Below are positions 55,557 to 64,000 of a stretch of 64,000 nucleotides of DNA, piece by piece. A program made the translations under genes and the position numbers. The notes beneath the pieces are model-generated. The model did not search any database and was not told the DNA's origin. It saw only the letters and a list, made by a program, of their open reading frames with translations. Where the stretch lies: assembly GCA_951812925.1 (NCBI GenBank), contig OX638369.1, positions 21,171,329 through 21,235,328 of the forward strand, read 5' to 3'. The number at the start of each line of letters is the position of its first letter. Position 1 is the stretch's first letter. This DNA is from Calliopum simillimum. Taxonomy: Eukaryota > Arthropoda > Insecta > Diptera > Lauxaniidae.

Positions 55557-55978
55557 AATTTTATTGAAAAAACGCTTACCGCAGCATTACAAATAAGCGC
55601 TTTAAAAACTATTTTTTGGTAAGGCTGCGGTAAGCTTTCGCTCGCTTACATCCTATGACATGCAATGTTAAAAAGAAAGTATTGTTCTTACGGAGCGGAA
55701 GCGCTTATTGGTGAAAAGGATGCACTTCAGAAGGGTTTTTGAAGCACTTCTTTTCCCCTTGGGTACCTACTACCATTACTTTGGTAGAAATTGGTAAAAA
55801 AGAAAAAGGTAACCACATTATCCTAAATTACTCTAGTTCCAAGTCTTAGACTCAAACCATAAGAGTGTGTTCAAATGCGTAAAGAGTGAGTTCAAATGCA
55901 TAAATGCAATAATTTTTGCCGATAAAAAGGTTCAGCAAATAAAAAAATCGCGATCCTCCACTTCCGCAAATGATAATA

Positions 55979-56509
55979 CCCTTTTCACTCTGGCATCGAA
56001 AACGGCTCGTTTTCCATATCATTCGTTTTTGAGGCAAAAACCAGCCATAAACGGCTGGTTTTCCATACAAATAAAATGTCAAACGAAAACATCTTAGAAG
56101 CTGTTTTCTACAAAAACGAGCCAAACTGTCATTGAAAACAGGTGCAATTGTGAATAAATGTAGTAAATTGTGAATGAATGTAGTAAACTGTGAATTTTCA
56201 CATGTCACATTTGACATTATAATAAATATAAATAAATATATTTATTTCAATTAAAAAAAAAATTAAAGCGAAATTGAAATAAATAAATAATAATGTAATA
56301 AATAAAGCAACTAAAACTTTAGCTAAAATATCCATTTTTTGTGATTTTTTTACTAGCTGTTTTCACAATTTTCAGATTGTTTTTGTAATGTAAAGCTGAC
56401 ATCAGCTGTTCAGCTGTCATCAAAAACGAGAAGTACAAGTGTGAATGCAATTTTTAATTATCTCGTTTTCAAAACCAATGAGCCGTTTTCGATGCCAGTG
56501 TGAAAAGGG
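55979..56509. mobile_element. 531-bp MITE with TA flanks
   Basis: Inverted ends of about 30 bp: CCCTTTTCACTCTGGCATCG then AAAACGGCTC at the left, and the complement at the right (GAGCCGTTTTCGATGCCAGT, GTGAAAAGGG). TA flanks are at 55977-55978 and 56510-56511. The interior has GCTGTTTT and AAAACGAG motifs and no ORF of note. Confidence 0.82.
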
Positions 56510-56906
56510 TATAAGACATAATTTTTTTTTTTCAAAAGTTTTTGTCTTTTGTCTTTAAATTTCTATGTTAATTTAAATTTTATATTGCCACAATTAAGAT
56601 TTGTTGTACCACAGTCTTCTACATTATTTATCAAATGAAATCCATTAAATCATGTATGTAATTGTATTTAGGGGCTGTCCATACGCGCCAATTATGATGC
56701 AGATGTATAAGCAATGGCATGTCAACGATATGCTCTCCGAATGAATCAACCATTTTACCAAATATGTTAACTGACAGCGCGGTTAAACCTTATAGTAGGT
56801 ATGGAATGTATAGAATATACATATATCAATGGATATCCCAACAATTGAAACACACAATTTATCAATTGATACTGATTGATTGTTCCTTACTTTTCCAATA
56901 GTAATA

Positions 56907-58059
56907 TATCGCGACCTTAGGACAACAGGGTTCTAACTGACATTTTTTGTGAAATTGAGTTATATATGGCTTCGTACTAAATAGACCACGCTCTTTCGAT
57001 TACCGCTACTCAAATTTTTCTATCTCGTATGGTTTCTGAGGTAATTAATGAAATTGAGATGCACAAGGTTCTATCTACACATAGTCAAATTGAAATTAAT
57101 TTCACAAAGTTCTAACTGCTAAATAGAACTTTGTGCTTCTGTAACAGAGCAGGTAAATTAGATAAAATCGTGTGATTTTGTTAAACAAGCCCCGATTTCG
57201 AGCCGACATGGCTCATTTTGTTAGTAATTGTACTTAGAAAAAATCAGCACTTAAGATTTATGCAGTTTTTGAAAAAAGGTCGAAAAACAGTTTTGGAAAA
57301 TTGAAGAATTCAAATCAAAAATAGTCATTTTTAATAAACTTGCCAACGCTGAATCCGAATCCAGAAACCATATAAGATATGGCTTATATGGTTTCCGAGA
57401 CATCTTACCCCAAATGTTCAAAAATGATCAAAAACACGATTTTTGTGGTTGTGTAGAAGACGTCCAAAATTGTTTTACTCTTTTCTATTGAATGCATCAT
57501 TTTAGTACTGTTCTTTGTCTTCAAAATGAGCTATAAACTGGTTTTGTGTGATTTTTCTTTAAAAAGTTATACTCGCTTTAAATGATACATAAAGGTATGT
57601 CAATTTTTCAAAAACGCCTTTTCGACCTTTTTCCAAAAACTGCATAAATCTTAAGTGTTGGTTTTTTGTAAGTCCATTTACTAACAAAATAGGCCACGTC
57701 GGCTCAAAATCGGGGCTTGTTTAACAAAATTACATGATTTTAACTAATTTGCCTACTCTCTTACAGAAACACAAAGTTCTGTCTGGCAGTTAGAACCTTG
57801 TTTCTCAATTTCAAGTACCTTATCGTTTTGCAACAAAGTTCTATCGATTTTTTTAAACTTAAATTTCTTATTAACTAGGCAACGTATTTTAATTATTTTA
57901 GTATCAATGAAATCCTCGCGAGAATGAAATGCTTGTAATATAAATAATATTGTGATTAAACTCAATTCAAAAAAGTTATGCGACACGAAATATTCAAACA
58001 TAGATTTCTCGAAAGTGATGTGAGTGTAGATAGAACCCTGTTGTTCTAAGATCGCGATA
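56907..58059. mobile_element. Large inverted-repeat element with GTTCTA motifs
   Basis: Tips TATCGCGACCTTAGGACAAC, then AGGGTTCTA, and the complement at the right (AGAACCCTGTTGTTCTAAGA, then TCGCGATA) with TA flanks. Inner arms 57149-57300 and 57599-57745 are complementary (AAACAAGCCCCGATTTCGAG; CTTAAGATTTATGCAGTTTT). The phrase AAGTTCTA or AGGTTCTA or its complement occurs at 56930, 57068, 57118, 57775, 57790 and 57835. Non-coding. Confidence 0.75.
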
Positions 58060-58571
58060 TAATAATTTTTGAAGTCATCCGAAATTTTTTGAATTTTTTT
58101 AGTGGCAAGCCTAGGGAAAAGTTGATTTTCGGTTCCCTCCGTTCGCCAAACTCAAAGGATTGGTCCGAAAAATTTCCCAGTATAAACTGTATATTTTACG
58201 ATATGTTTCTCAGCGACTTTGTCAATAATTTTAAATTTTACTCGATAATTTTCAAAACAGCTGGATACTTTTTTAAGCAACATAACAAAGCATCATCACT
58301 TGGCTAGTGCTTGCAAACACTCGCTTCTTAGTGCATACAGCAGGGGTATTCACTTTGTTGTGAGTAACGCAAGTAAACAAGCAAAAGCTTATGATTACGA
58401 TAAGCCATGTTATCACAAACACGACGCACTCGCGTATCATAAGAAATGCGTCAATGTCAAGTTGAAGCGTGAAAAAAAACCAAACAAAAAGAAGGAAGCG
58501 CAATTAGGGCGGTGCACTCAAGATATGCAATCAAGATAAATGTTGCATTTTCCTCATACGACAAAAAGCTG

Positions 58572-58579
58572 TATAAAAG
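58572..58579 (+). promoter_or_regulatory. TATA box of the Kazal gene
   Basis: TATAAAAG lies 72 bp before the ATG. With a start site about 30 bp downstream, near 58602, the 5' UTR would be about 40 bp. The short distance supports the ATG at 58644. Confidence 0.72.
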
Positions 58580-58643
58580 CGTTTAAAACTTGTTAGTTCT
58601 TTAGCAGTTAAATCGTGTTATTAAGTTAAACAGCGCAAGTAAA

Positions 58644-58836
58644 ATGTATCGTTCTTATATTCTTTTAATAAGTATCTTTGCATTGAGCAGAGGCAATCCT
58701 TTAACTACTGATTCAGTTTGTCCTCTCGGCTGTCCACGTATTTTAGATCCTGTTTGTGCTACGGATGGTGTAAATGGATATCAATATTTTCATAATGAAT
58801 GTCTTATGCTCAATGATATATGTCATTCTGGAATAA
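58644..58836 (+). CDS. Secreted two-domain Kazal inhibitor, exon 1
   Basis: Start of a 135-residue secreted protein. It has a signal peptide of about 17 residues (MYRSYILLISIFALSRG), then the first Kazal domain with Cys26, Cys30, Cys38 (in DPVCATDG), Cys53 and Cys60. Its sixth cysteine (Cys74) is in the next exon. The spacing x3-x7-x14-x6-x13 is that of insect non-classical Kazal domains. The predicted P1 residue, two after the second Cys, is Arg32, suggesting trypsin-like targets. The donor is ATAA/GTAAGA at 58837, phase 1. The family inhibits serine proteases extracellularly; the target protease is unknown. No known symbol is recognised. Confidence 0.88.
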
Positions 58837-58900
58837 GTAAGAAAGCACTTAGAAATTATGTTTATTAAAATTACAATTTTGTATTTTTATTTAATTTAAG

Positions 58901-59077
58901 CTTGGTCATTGACTACGATGTCCTTATGCTTGGATCAATTGGATCCCATTGTAAGCAAAGAGTGCATACGCCCCTGTCATTTTATTTATGATCCGGTTTG
59001 TGCTACGAATGGAAAGAGCAATCAAGTCTTTGGTAATGACTGTGTATTTGCTATGGAGAATTGTCTATCGAATGGTG
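58901..59077 (+). CDS. Kazal inhibitor, exon 2
   Basis: Follows a 64-bp intron (58837-58900, ending TTTAATTTAAG). It completes domain 1 (Cys74) and holds Cys86, Cys90, Cys98 (YDPVCATNG), Cys112 and Cys119 of domain 2, spacing x3-x7-x13-x6-x13. The predicted P1 residue is Phe92, suggesting chymotrypsin-like specificity for this domain. The donor GGTG/GTAAGT is at 59078, phase 1. The exon is therefore symmetric (phase 1 on both sides), and both introns lie exactly four residues after the fifth cysteine of their domain. Confidence 0.88.
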
Positions 59078-59152
59078 GTAAGTACCTTCTCTGCTAAAGT
59101 TATAGGTACATATTATATTTATTTGAAAATCATTTTCTATTTTTATTCTTAG

Positions 59153-59190
59153 TATGGATTGAAACACGTGATAGCGATTGTGGTCTTTAA
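59153..59190 (+). CDS. Kazal inhibitor, last exon
   Basis: 38 bp after a 75-bp intron (acceptor TTTTTATTCTTAG at 59152). Codes for WIETRDSDCGL with the sixth cysteine (Cys133) of domain 2, then TAA at 59188-59190. Without this exon domain 2 would lack its last disulfide, which supports the splice. Confidence 0.85.
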
Positions 59191-59250
59191 AAATTTTGTT
59201 ACAAATTTTTGAAAACTATTTTTTTTGTATTTTTTTACCAAAGTATTTTT

Positions 59251-59256
59251 AATAAA
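59251..59256 (+). terminator. polyadenylation signal of the Kazal gene
   Basis: AATAAA 60 bp after the stop codon, followed by TTTTATAAAACC. The compact 3' UTR fits the short gene. Confidence 0.7.
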
Positions 59257-59439
59257 ATTTTATAAAACCTTAGCAAAATGTATTTTTTATTTGTTGATTT
59301 ATTTATTAAACTTCGATTATAGTGCTAACAAGAGTAAATTTTACAACATAAGCACTATTTTTTTATAATAATTTTAGACAATTTAGAAAGTGTTTGCTTA
59401 TGTACACGAATTTAATGTCACATAATTGGTCTGATAATA

Positions 59440-60868
59440 GCCACCAGCCATAGGAGTACATATTATGTACAAGACGTCATCATCAGGCCGATTCTCGTGT
59501 ACGGAATTTCGGAGTGGTGGAACTCTTTACATAAACAAAGTTATTTGGTTATTCTATCCATGGTTCAGAGAGTTGCGTGTCTCAGTGTTACTGGGACTTT
59601 TAAAACTACTGCCACTCCTGCACTTGAAACGCTTCTTCAGCTTGAACCACTTGATATTTTTGCCAGAAGCATGGCTGCGAAAAGTACAATTAGACTTAAA
59701 TAATTGGGTTTCTGGAAATCAAAATCTTTTGGTCATAATAGTATCTTACTCCAATTTATGGATTGTGATGTAATTGGTGATACTGACTACCTCTTACCAC
59801 ACCTTCTCTTCCCAACGAACTTCCAGGTGGTAATAATTGAAAGTGAAAAATGGGCTCCTTTAAACGCATCCTTTGAAATATACATAGATGGGTCAAAATT
59901 AGATACAAGCACTGGATCAGGCATTTATTCTAAGTCTTTAGACTTAGCAAAGCCTTACAGACTGCCAAACGACTGTAGTGTCTTTCAAGCAAAGGTTTAT
60001 GCTGTTCTTAAAGTTTGCAAAATCCTCAATGGCCATAAGTCCCAATTTCTTGGAAGCGTTGTTACTTACATTGAAAGTCAGGCGGCTATTAAAGCAATCT
60101 CATCAAATTATATCACGTCAAAACTTGTGTTAAGCTTTAGCAACATCCATTGCGATATTAGCGAGGACTATAATTTAACACTTTGCTGGGTTCTAGGTCA
60201 TGATAATGTCGAGGGCAAGGAAATTGCAGATGAACTGGCATAAATACCCTTTTAGCTGACCTTTCATCGAAAATAAATGTATTCAGCTTTCTAATTCTAG
60301 ATGGTCAAATCTTCAAGCTTGCAATCATATTAGATCAATTTGGCCATCATATAGTATAAATCGTACTAAATTTTTAATAGCAATGGAAAAACACAATGTG
60401 CGGATCTTAATCGGCGCTACTACTGCACATTGTGTCATGGGAATCCATGCATCTCGATTAGGTTTCTCAAACATTGGCGACCTATGTAGAAGTTGTAAAA
60501 ACCCTAATATGGAAGAAACAGTCTTTCATTTCTTTTGCGAGTTTTCAGCGCTTGCGCTTAGACGTAGAAAGAATTTGGTCATTTCAATTTGGAATCGCTT
60601 GACTCACTATCTGGAGTGTGTCTTAAGTCCATATGGAAGTATATTTGTACATCCAAGTGGTTCTCTTAGTATCGTGTATACAATGGGACTATTCTCGAGG
60701 CCTAAGTTATTGATGATAACGTGTTCATCTCCCAGATCTAACCTAACCTAACAAGACGTCTGGTTGGAGTTTAAAGACATTTCTTTTTATTTATCAAATA
60801 CTTCAGTTAAATGTCACGTGCAAATGTCTTGAAAAAACTTGGAAATGAAAGAAAAAAAAAAAAAAAAT
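59440..60868 (+). pseudogene. Non-LTR retrotransposon 3' part (RT thumb, RNase H, C-terminal finger)
   Basis: 5'-truncated I/R1/jockey-group element. In one frame it reads RPILVYGISEWWNSLHKQSY and TPALETLLQLEPLDIFAR (RT thumb). An in-frame TAA stop follows at 59701-59703, then an RNase H domain with YIDGSK, CSVFQAKVYAVLKVC, YIESQAA and HDNVEGKEIADELA. The catalytic Glu and second Asp appear as Lys and Glu, so the domain is probably inactive. A frameshift between 60240 and 60380 leads to the C-terminal LIGATTAHCVMGIHASRLGF and CRSC...EETVFHFFCEF zinc motif. A UTR with CTAACCTAACC and an A tail (about 60850-60867) end the copy. Confidence 0.85.
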
Positions 60869-61766
60869 ACTGCGCATACCTGTCTTGTTTGCTTTACTTC
60901 AGTTCAGTTTATTGCAAATACTGTAGTTGTAGTATAGACAAAAGTAGTTTTTCGCTCTCTTCTTGTTCTTCTTTTTTTGTTTACGCCCCTTCTCTCTGCA
61001 TTGCAACTTGCAAGTGTTACCATATCATAAATATTACTGTAGTTTTTCTACTCGCGCATTTTACACTAACCTGAGGTATTTATTGGTAAAAAATACAGAA
61101 CAGAATAATTAGTCAGAATGAAATCAGTCTACATAGAAGATTTGAATCTTGAATATTTTGTATCAAATACTTCAGTTCAGTGTTAAATATGTGAATAAAA
61201 AAAAAAACTATATTTCAAGATATCTTGTCCCTCTAGTTCATATACTTGGAGGTGAAAGAAGCGGCCTAGACTAACAAAACATTGTATGTGAGGGGGAGGA
61301 GATCTAAAATGTACCACAGAGGTATTACAATCTAATTTTCTTGAGTACATATTTTACAAAAAATATTTTCTTGCTTCAGCCTAACGTTTCAGAGAAAACT
61401 TTGAAATGCAAATCTTTAACCAATATTATAATATTTCTTATGATGAAACGGGTTTACAGGAATAAGAAGAATTTTGAAATGTTGTGGGCCTTTAAAGTTG
61501 AAATTATAATTTTTGTTCCTATTTTTAGATTTTCACGGCCATTTTAGTAAGAAAAAGGTCCTATTAATACACGTTTTTATAACTTTTTTTTTGGAGTTCT
61601 CGTTAAATTTCCTATAATTCGGTTGCAAATTTGTCATATCAAATTTTTTGATTTGAGGTCAGAAAAAAATACTGCTAGTCAAAAGAGCAAAAGTATTTTA
61701 AAATTTGGGAGCGAAATAATTTTCTCTAACAAAATCACTAATATTTTTCAAAATAATAATAATAAC
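60869..61766. other. AT-rich spacer
   Basis: Contains a second TATCAAATACTTCAGTT phrase (61161, also at 60796) followed by an A run at about 61198, possibly the tail of another short retroposed fragment. Nothing else is recognised. Confidence 0.5.
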
Positions 61767-63298
61767 ACAGGGCAACACTGATTTTGCGGCATAAGGTTTC
61801 GGAGTCAATTTCGAGTAATCATGACCTACTGAATATGAGAATGTTATCAGATTCCCCGAATTTACTATAGTTCTCCAGATATCCTTGATTAAAAGTGCGA
61901 AAATAGCTGTTTTGAGCCATATTTAGAGTAGTGCAACACTAACAGTAAGCAGTATAATTAATTTTTGTTAATGACTTCGAAGGGCCATAATCTTTCTCAT
62001 TAAACATTACCTTTCTTCTTTTCCAATTAGGTACTTACTTTCCATGTTAAGTAATAGTATTTCAACTCCATGCAAACAAAACAGCTATTTTTATACCCCA
62101 CACCCAGGGTATATTCACTTTCTCCTTTCGTTTGTATCGCAGAGAAGTAGGCGTGGCAAATATAGAAAAGTATATATATTCACCTCCTGAGTCGATATAG
62201 CTATGTCCGTCTGTCTGGCTGGCTGGGAAAACTGAGCTAGATAATTTAATGAAATTTGGTTCACTGCCTCCGTCGTCAAAGTTAGCTCGTGGTATTGAAA
62301 ATGAGCAAAATCAGTGAATGGACACGCCTACCGCCCATACAAAATATATATTCAAAATACAATTTTAGGAGTATTTTTCACGACAATGCAACCAAAATAC
62401 ACTTAAATACTACGCATTTTAAGTGTAAACTCTAAAAAAAAAACTGAGCAAATTCGAACAAGAGGGCGTGGCGCCTCCCATATAAGCAAAAGCTTCAAAA
62501 CGCTATACTGAAAGCGTTTTTTGAGATATTCAAACCCAATTTGACTCAGACACTAAGAATTATAAATGAAAGCTACCAACAAAAATTAAAATCGGACAAG
62601 GGGGCGTCGCACCTCCCATATAAGCAAATGTTTCAAAATGATATACTGAAAGAGTTTTTTGAGATAATCCAACCAAATTTCACTCAGACACTAAAAACTA
62701 TAAATTCAAGCTCTGTACAAAAACTGAGTGAACTCGGAAAAGAGGGCGTGGCACCTCCCATATAAGAAAAATTTTTAAAATACTGCAGTGTAGGGTATTA
62801 ACTTTTTGGCCAGGCCAAAAGTTACACCCTTACTAGTTTCTTTTTGTAAGGATATCTGGAAAACTAGAGTCATTTCAAGCAAATAAATTATACCGTAGGT
62901 ATCAGATAATCTTAGTGAATCTTGATTCACTCAAAAACCTAAGGCCGCAAAACAAAAAAATGTAGTCCTTTGTTAGGAGTTGAAATACCATTACTTCAAT
63001 GGATAATAACTCGGAAAGTAAGACTCTAATAGGAAAACTTGAAAGGTAAGGTTTAATGGTAAAGGCTGTGGCATTTTGATGTCATTACAAAAATTTAACT
63101 ACGCTGCGTACTGTATGTGTGATTTAACTTCAAATATGCCGCAAAACAGCTATTTTCGCACTTTTAAACAAGGATATCTGGAAAACTAGAGTCAAATCAG
63201 ACAAATAAATTATACCGTAGGAATAAGATGATCTTAGTGAATCCGGATTTACTCAAAAAACTAAGGCCGCGGAAAAAAAAAGTGTTTTTGTCGCCCTG
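61767..63298. mobile_element. Foldback element split by Helentron-like copy G
   Basis: Ends CAGGGCAACACTG and GTGTTTTTGTCGCCCTG. Left arm 61767-62085 and right arm about 62960-63298 are complementary over some 300 bp (AAAAGTGCGAAAATAGCTGTTTT; GATATCC near TCTCCAGATATCCTTG; TACTTACTTTCCATG; GTATTTCAACTCC). A second copy of the right-arm part lies at 62846-62945 (GGATATCTGGAAAACTAGAG). The flanks ATAATAAC and ATAATATA are similar but not identical. No transposase. Confidence 0.72.
62088..62836 (+). mobile_element. Helentron/DINE-like copy G, full length
   Basis: Head TTTTTATACCCCACACCCAG, CTCCTGAGTCGATATAGC and CCGTCTGTCTGGCTGGCTGG tracts. Four GGGCGTGGC/GGGGCGTCGC...CCTCCCATATAAG blocks about 130 bp apart follow. 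Hairpin TTTTGGCCAGGCCAAAA and CTAG at 62833-62836 form the 3' end. It is inserted into a T run of the foldback element. Confidence 0.85.
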
Positions 63299-64000
63299 TA
63301 TAATATATGAGAGATGATACTCCTAATTCAAAAAGAAAAGTCCTCTTCAGAAGCATATTTTTGGTGAAAGTTTTAAAAATAAACTAAAATCTTATTTCTG
63401 CATAAATCATATAAAATTCCGTTTATTTTTCAAATTTAAAGTATAATTACATTTTGTGTTTTCAATTACATTAGATGCCCATATCAATATCCTTAAATTA
63501 TATGTGTTTACCTAATAGTTAACAAAATACAGATTCAGTGGAAAACATTAAACCTATATAGTCCATACATTTATTAATATGTTCATATTAATACAAATAC
63601 TATGTAGTTACATTAGTTACATACGAGAACATATGATGATTTTGGCCTGAAATTAGTTTATTATTTTGTGCCACTTGAATATTTTGCATAAAAAACAGGC
63701 CAGTCAACGATTTTTTCGACAATTTATTCTTAGTTTTATAGTTTATTTCTTATATCTAAGTTCATAATTTTGTTTTTATAAAGTATTCTTTTCTATTAAT
63801 AAATAAATAGTTTTAAGTTTTATTTACAAATGTTATTTATCTAGAAAATGCTTCTAATCAAATAGTTGTGCAACTTTTCTAATTTAACTTATTGTGTATG
63901 GAAAGCCTAACTAATGTTATATTTTTACAATTTAATATATATATAGTTAGTCAGCTAAAACTGAAGAAAAAAAAACTACTACGAAAGTATCCTTAAGTCT
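63299..64000. other. AT-rich sequence without recognised features
   Basis: No ORF longer than noise, no tRNA and no inverted ends recognised. It contains TATATATAT tracts near 63930-63945. Confidence 0.6.

Larger units (their letters stand above)
54871..55765. mobile_element. Inner TIR element with GTGCTTC motifs
   Basis: Tips TACCCAAGAGGAAAA and TTTTCCCCTTGGGTA. AAGCACTTC, GAAGTGC and GCGCTT motifs recur near both ends. Blocks with GCTTACCGCAGC and GCTGCGGTAAGC around 55575-55635 are inverted. It contains the tRNA-like repeats. Confidence 0.65.
54047..55833. mobile_element. TIR element holding tRNA-like units
   Basis: Tips GAGTAATTTAGGTAATGTGG and CCACATTATCCTAAATTACTC are flanked by TA (54045-54046, 55834-55835). 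The motif GGGTAATGTGG or its complement recurs at 54070, 54416, 54513 and 54725-54735. Inside lies a second element (54871-55765) with three Pol III-like units. No transposase. Confidence 0.75.

Noticed and set aside
55376..55558. 60-codon ORF over the tRNA-like relic
   Set aside because: It ends in a run of Phe codons from the T tract and has no family similarity; the DNA is better explained as a tRNA-derived repeat.
58300..58539. 79-codon ORF upstream of the Kazal gene
   Set aside because: Lysine-rich C terminus, no recognisable domain, and it ends 30 bp before the TATA box. A matching minus-strand ORF exists. It is likely chance.

Overview
This is a eukaryotic window that fits a higher (cyclorrhaphan) fly. 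It is AT-rich, has short spliced exons with GT-AG introns, carries insect-type nuclear tRNA genes, and is dominated by transposon remnants. The species cannot be fixed from the sequence. Four protein-coding genes can be supported: (1) the last two exons of the mitochondrial Rieske iron-sulfur protein gene RFeSP, + strand, 233-908; (2) a two-exon minus-strand gene for a BED-like zinc finger plus BESS domain protein, 2941-1658; (3) an ABHD2-type alpha/beta hydrolase, probably the fly gene Hydr2, + strand, whose six coding exons stretch from 5710 to 47407 with every splice phase matching; (4) a small secreted two-domain Kazal protease inhibitor, + strand, 58644-59190.

RNA genes: one tRNA-Gly(GCC) on the minus strand lies in the 32.5-kb first intron of the hydrolase gene. 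Three identical tRNA-Ser(AGA) genes on the + strand lie in its last intron (two copies) and downstream of it (one copy). The Ser copies share 5' flanks, so they arose by duplication.

Repeats fill most of the rest. Hydrolase intron 1 holds a satellite of 180-bp units (19390-23300, next to a 200-N assembly gap), several TIR elements, and four copies of a Helentron/DINE-like family. That family has an ATACCC...GGGTAT head, a TTTGGCCAGGCCAAA 3' hairpin and a CTAG end. One copy has a usable empty-site paralogue inside the window. Intron 5 holds a nested pair of the same family, a foldback element, a TA-flanked TIR element that swallowed a non-LTR retrotransposon end, and two tRNA-Ser genes. Downstream lie a broken DD34D mariner with unusually long inverted repeats, a TIR element containing tRNA-like Pol III units, two more TIR elements, a decayed non-LTR retrotransposon with a mutated RNase H, and a large foldback element split by another Helentron-like copy.

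The genes do not form a pathway. RFeSP serves respiratory complex III, the hydrolase is a membrane lipase-type enzyme, the BED/BESS protein is probably a DNA-binding regulator, and the Kazal protein is a secreted inhibitor. No undescribed functional system was found. The strongest unusual observations are the layered transposon nest at 34.9-37.7 kb, the empty site for the Helentron-like family, the satellite with its recurrent terminal unit, the tRNA-Ser duplication with a fossil tRNA start, and the exon-duplication signature of the Kazal gene.
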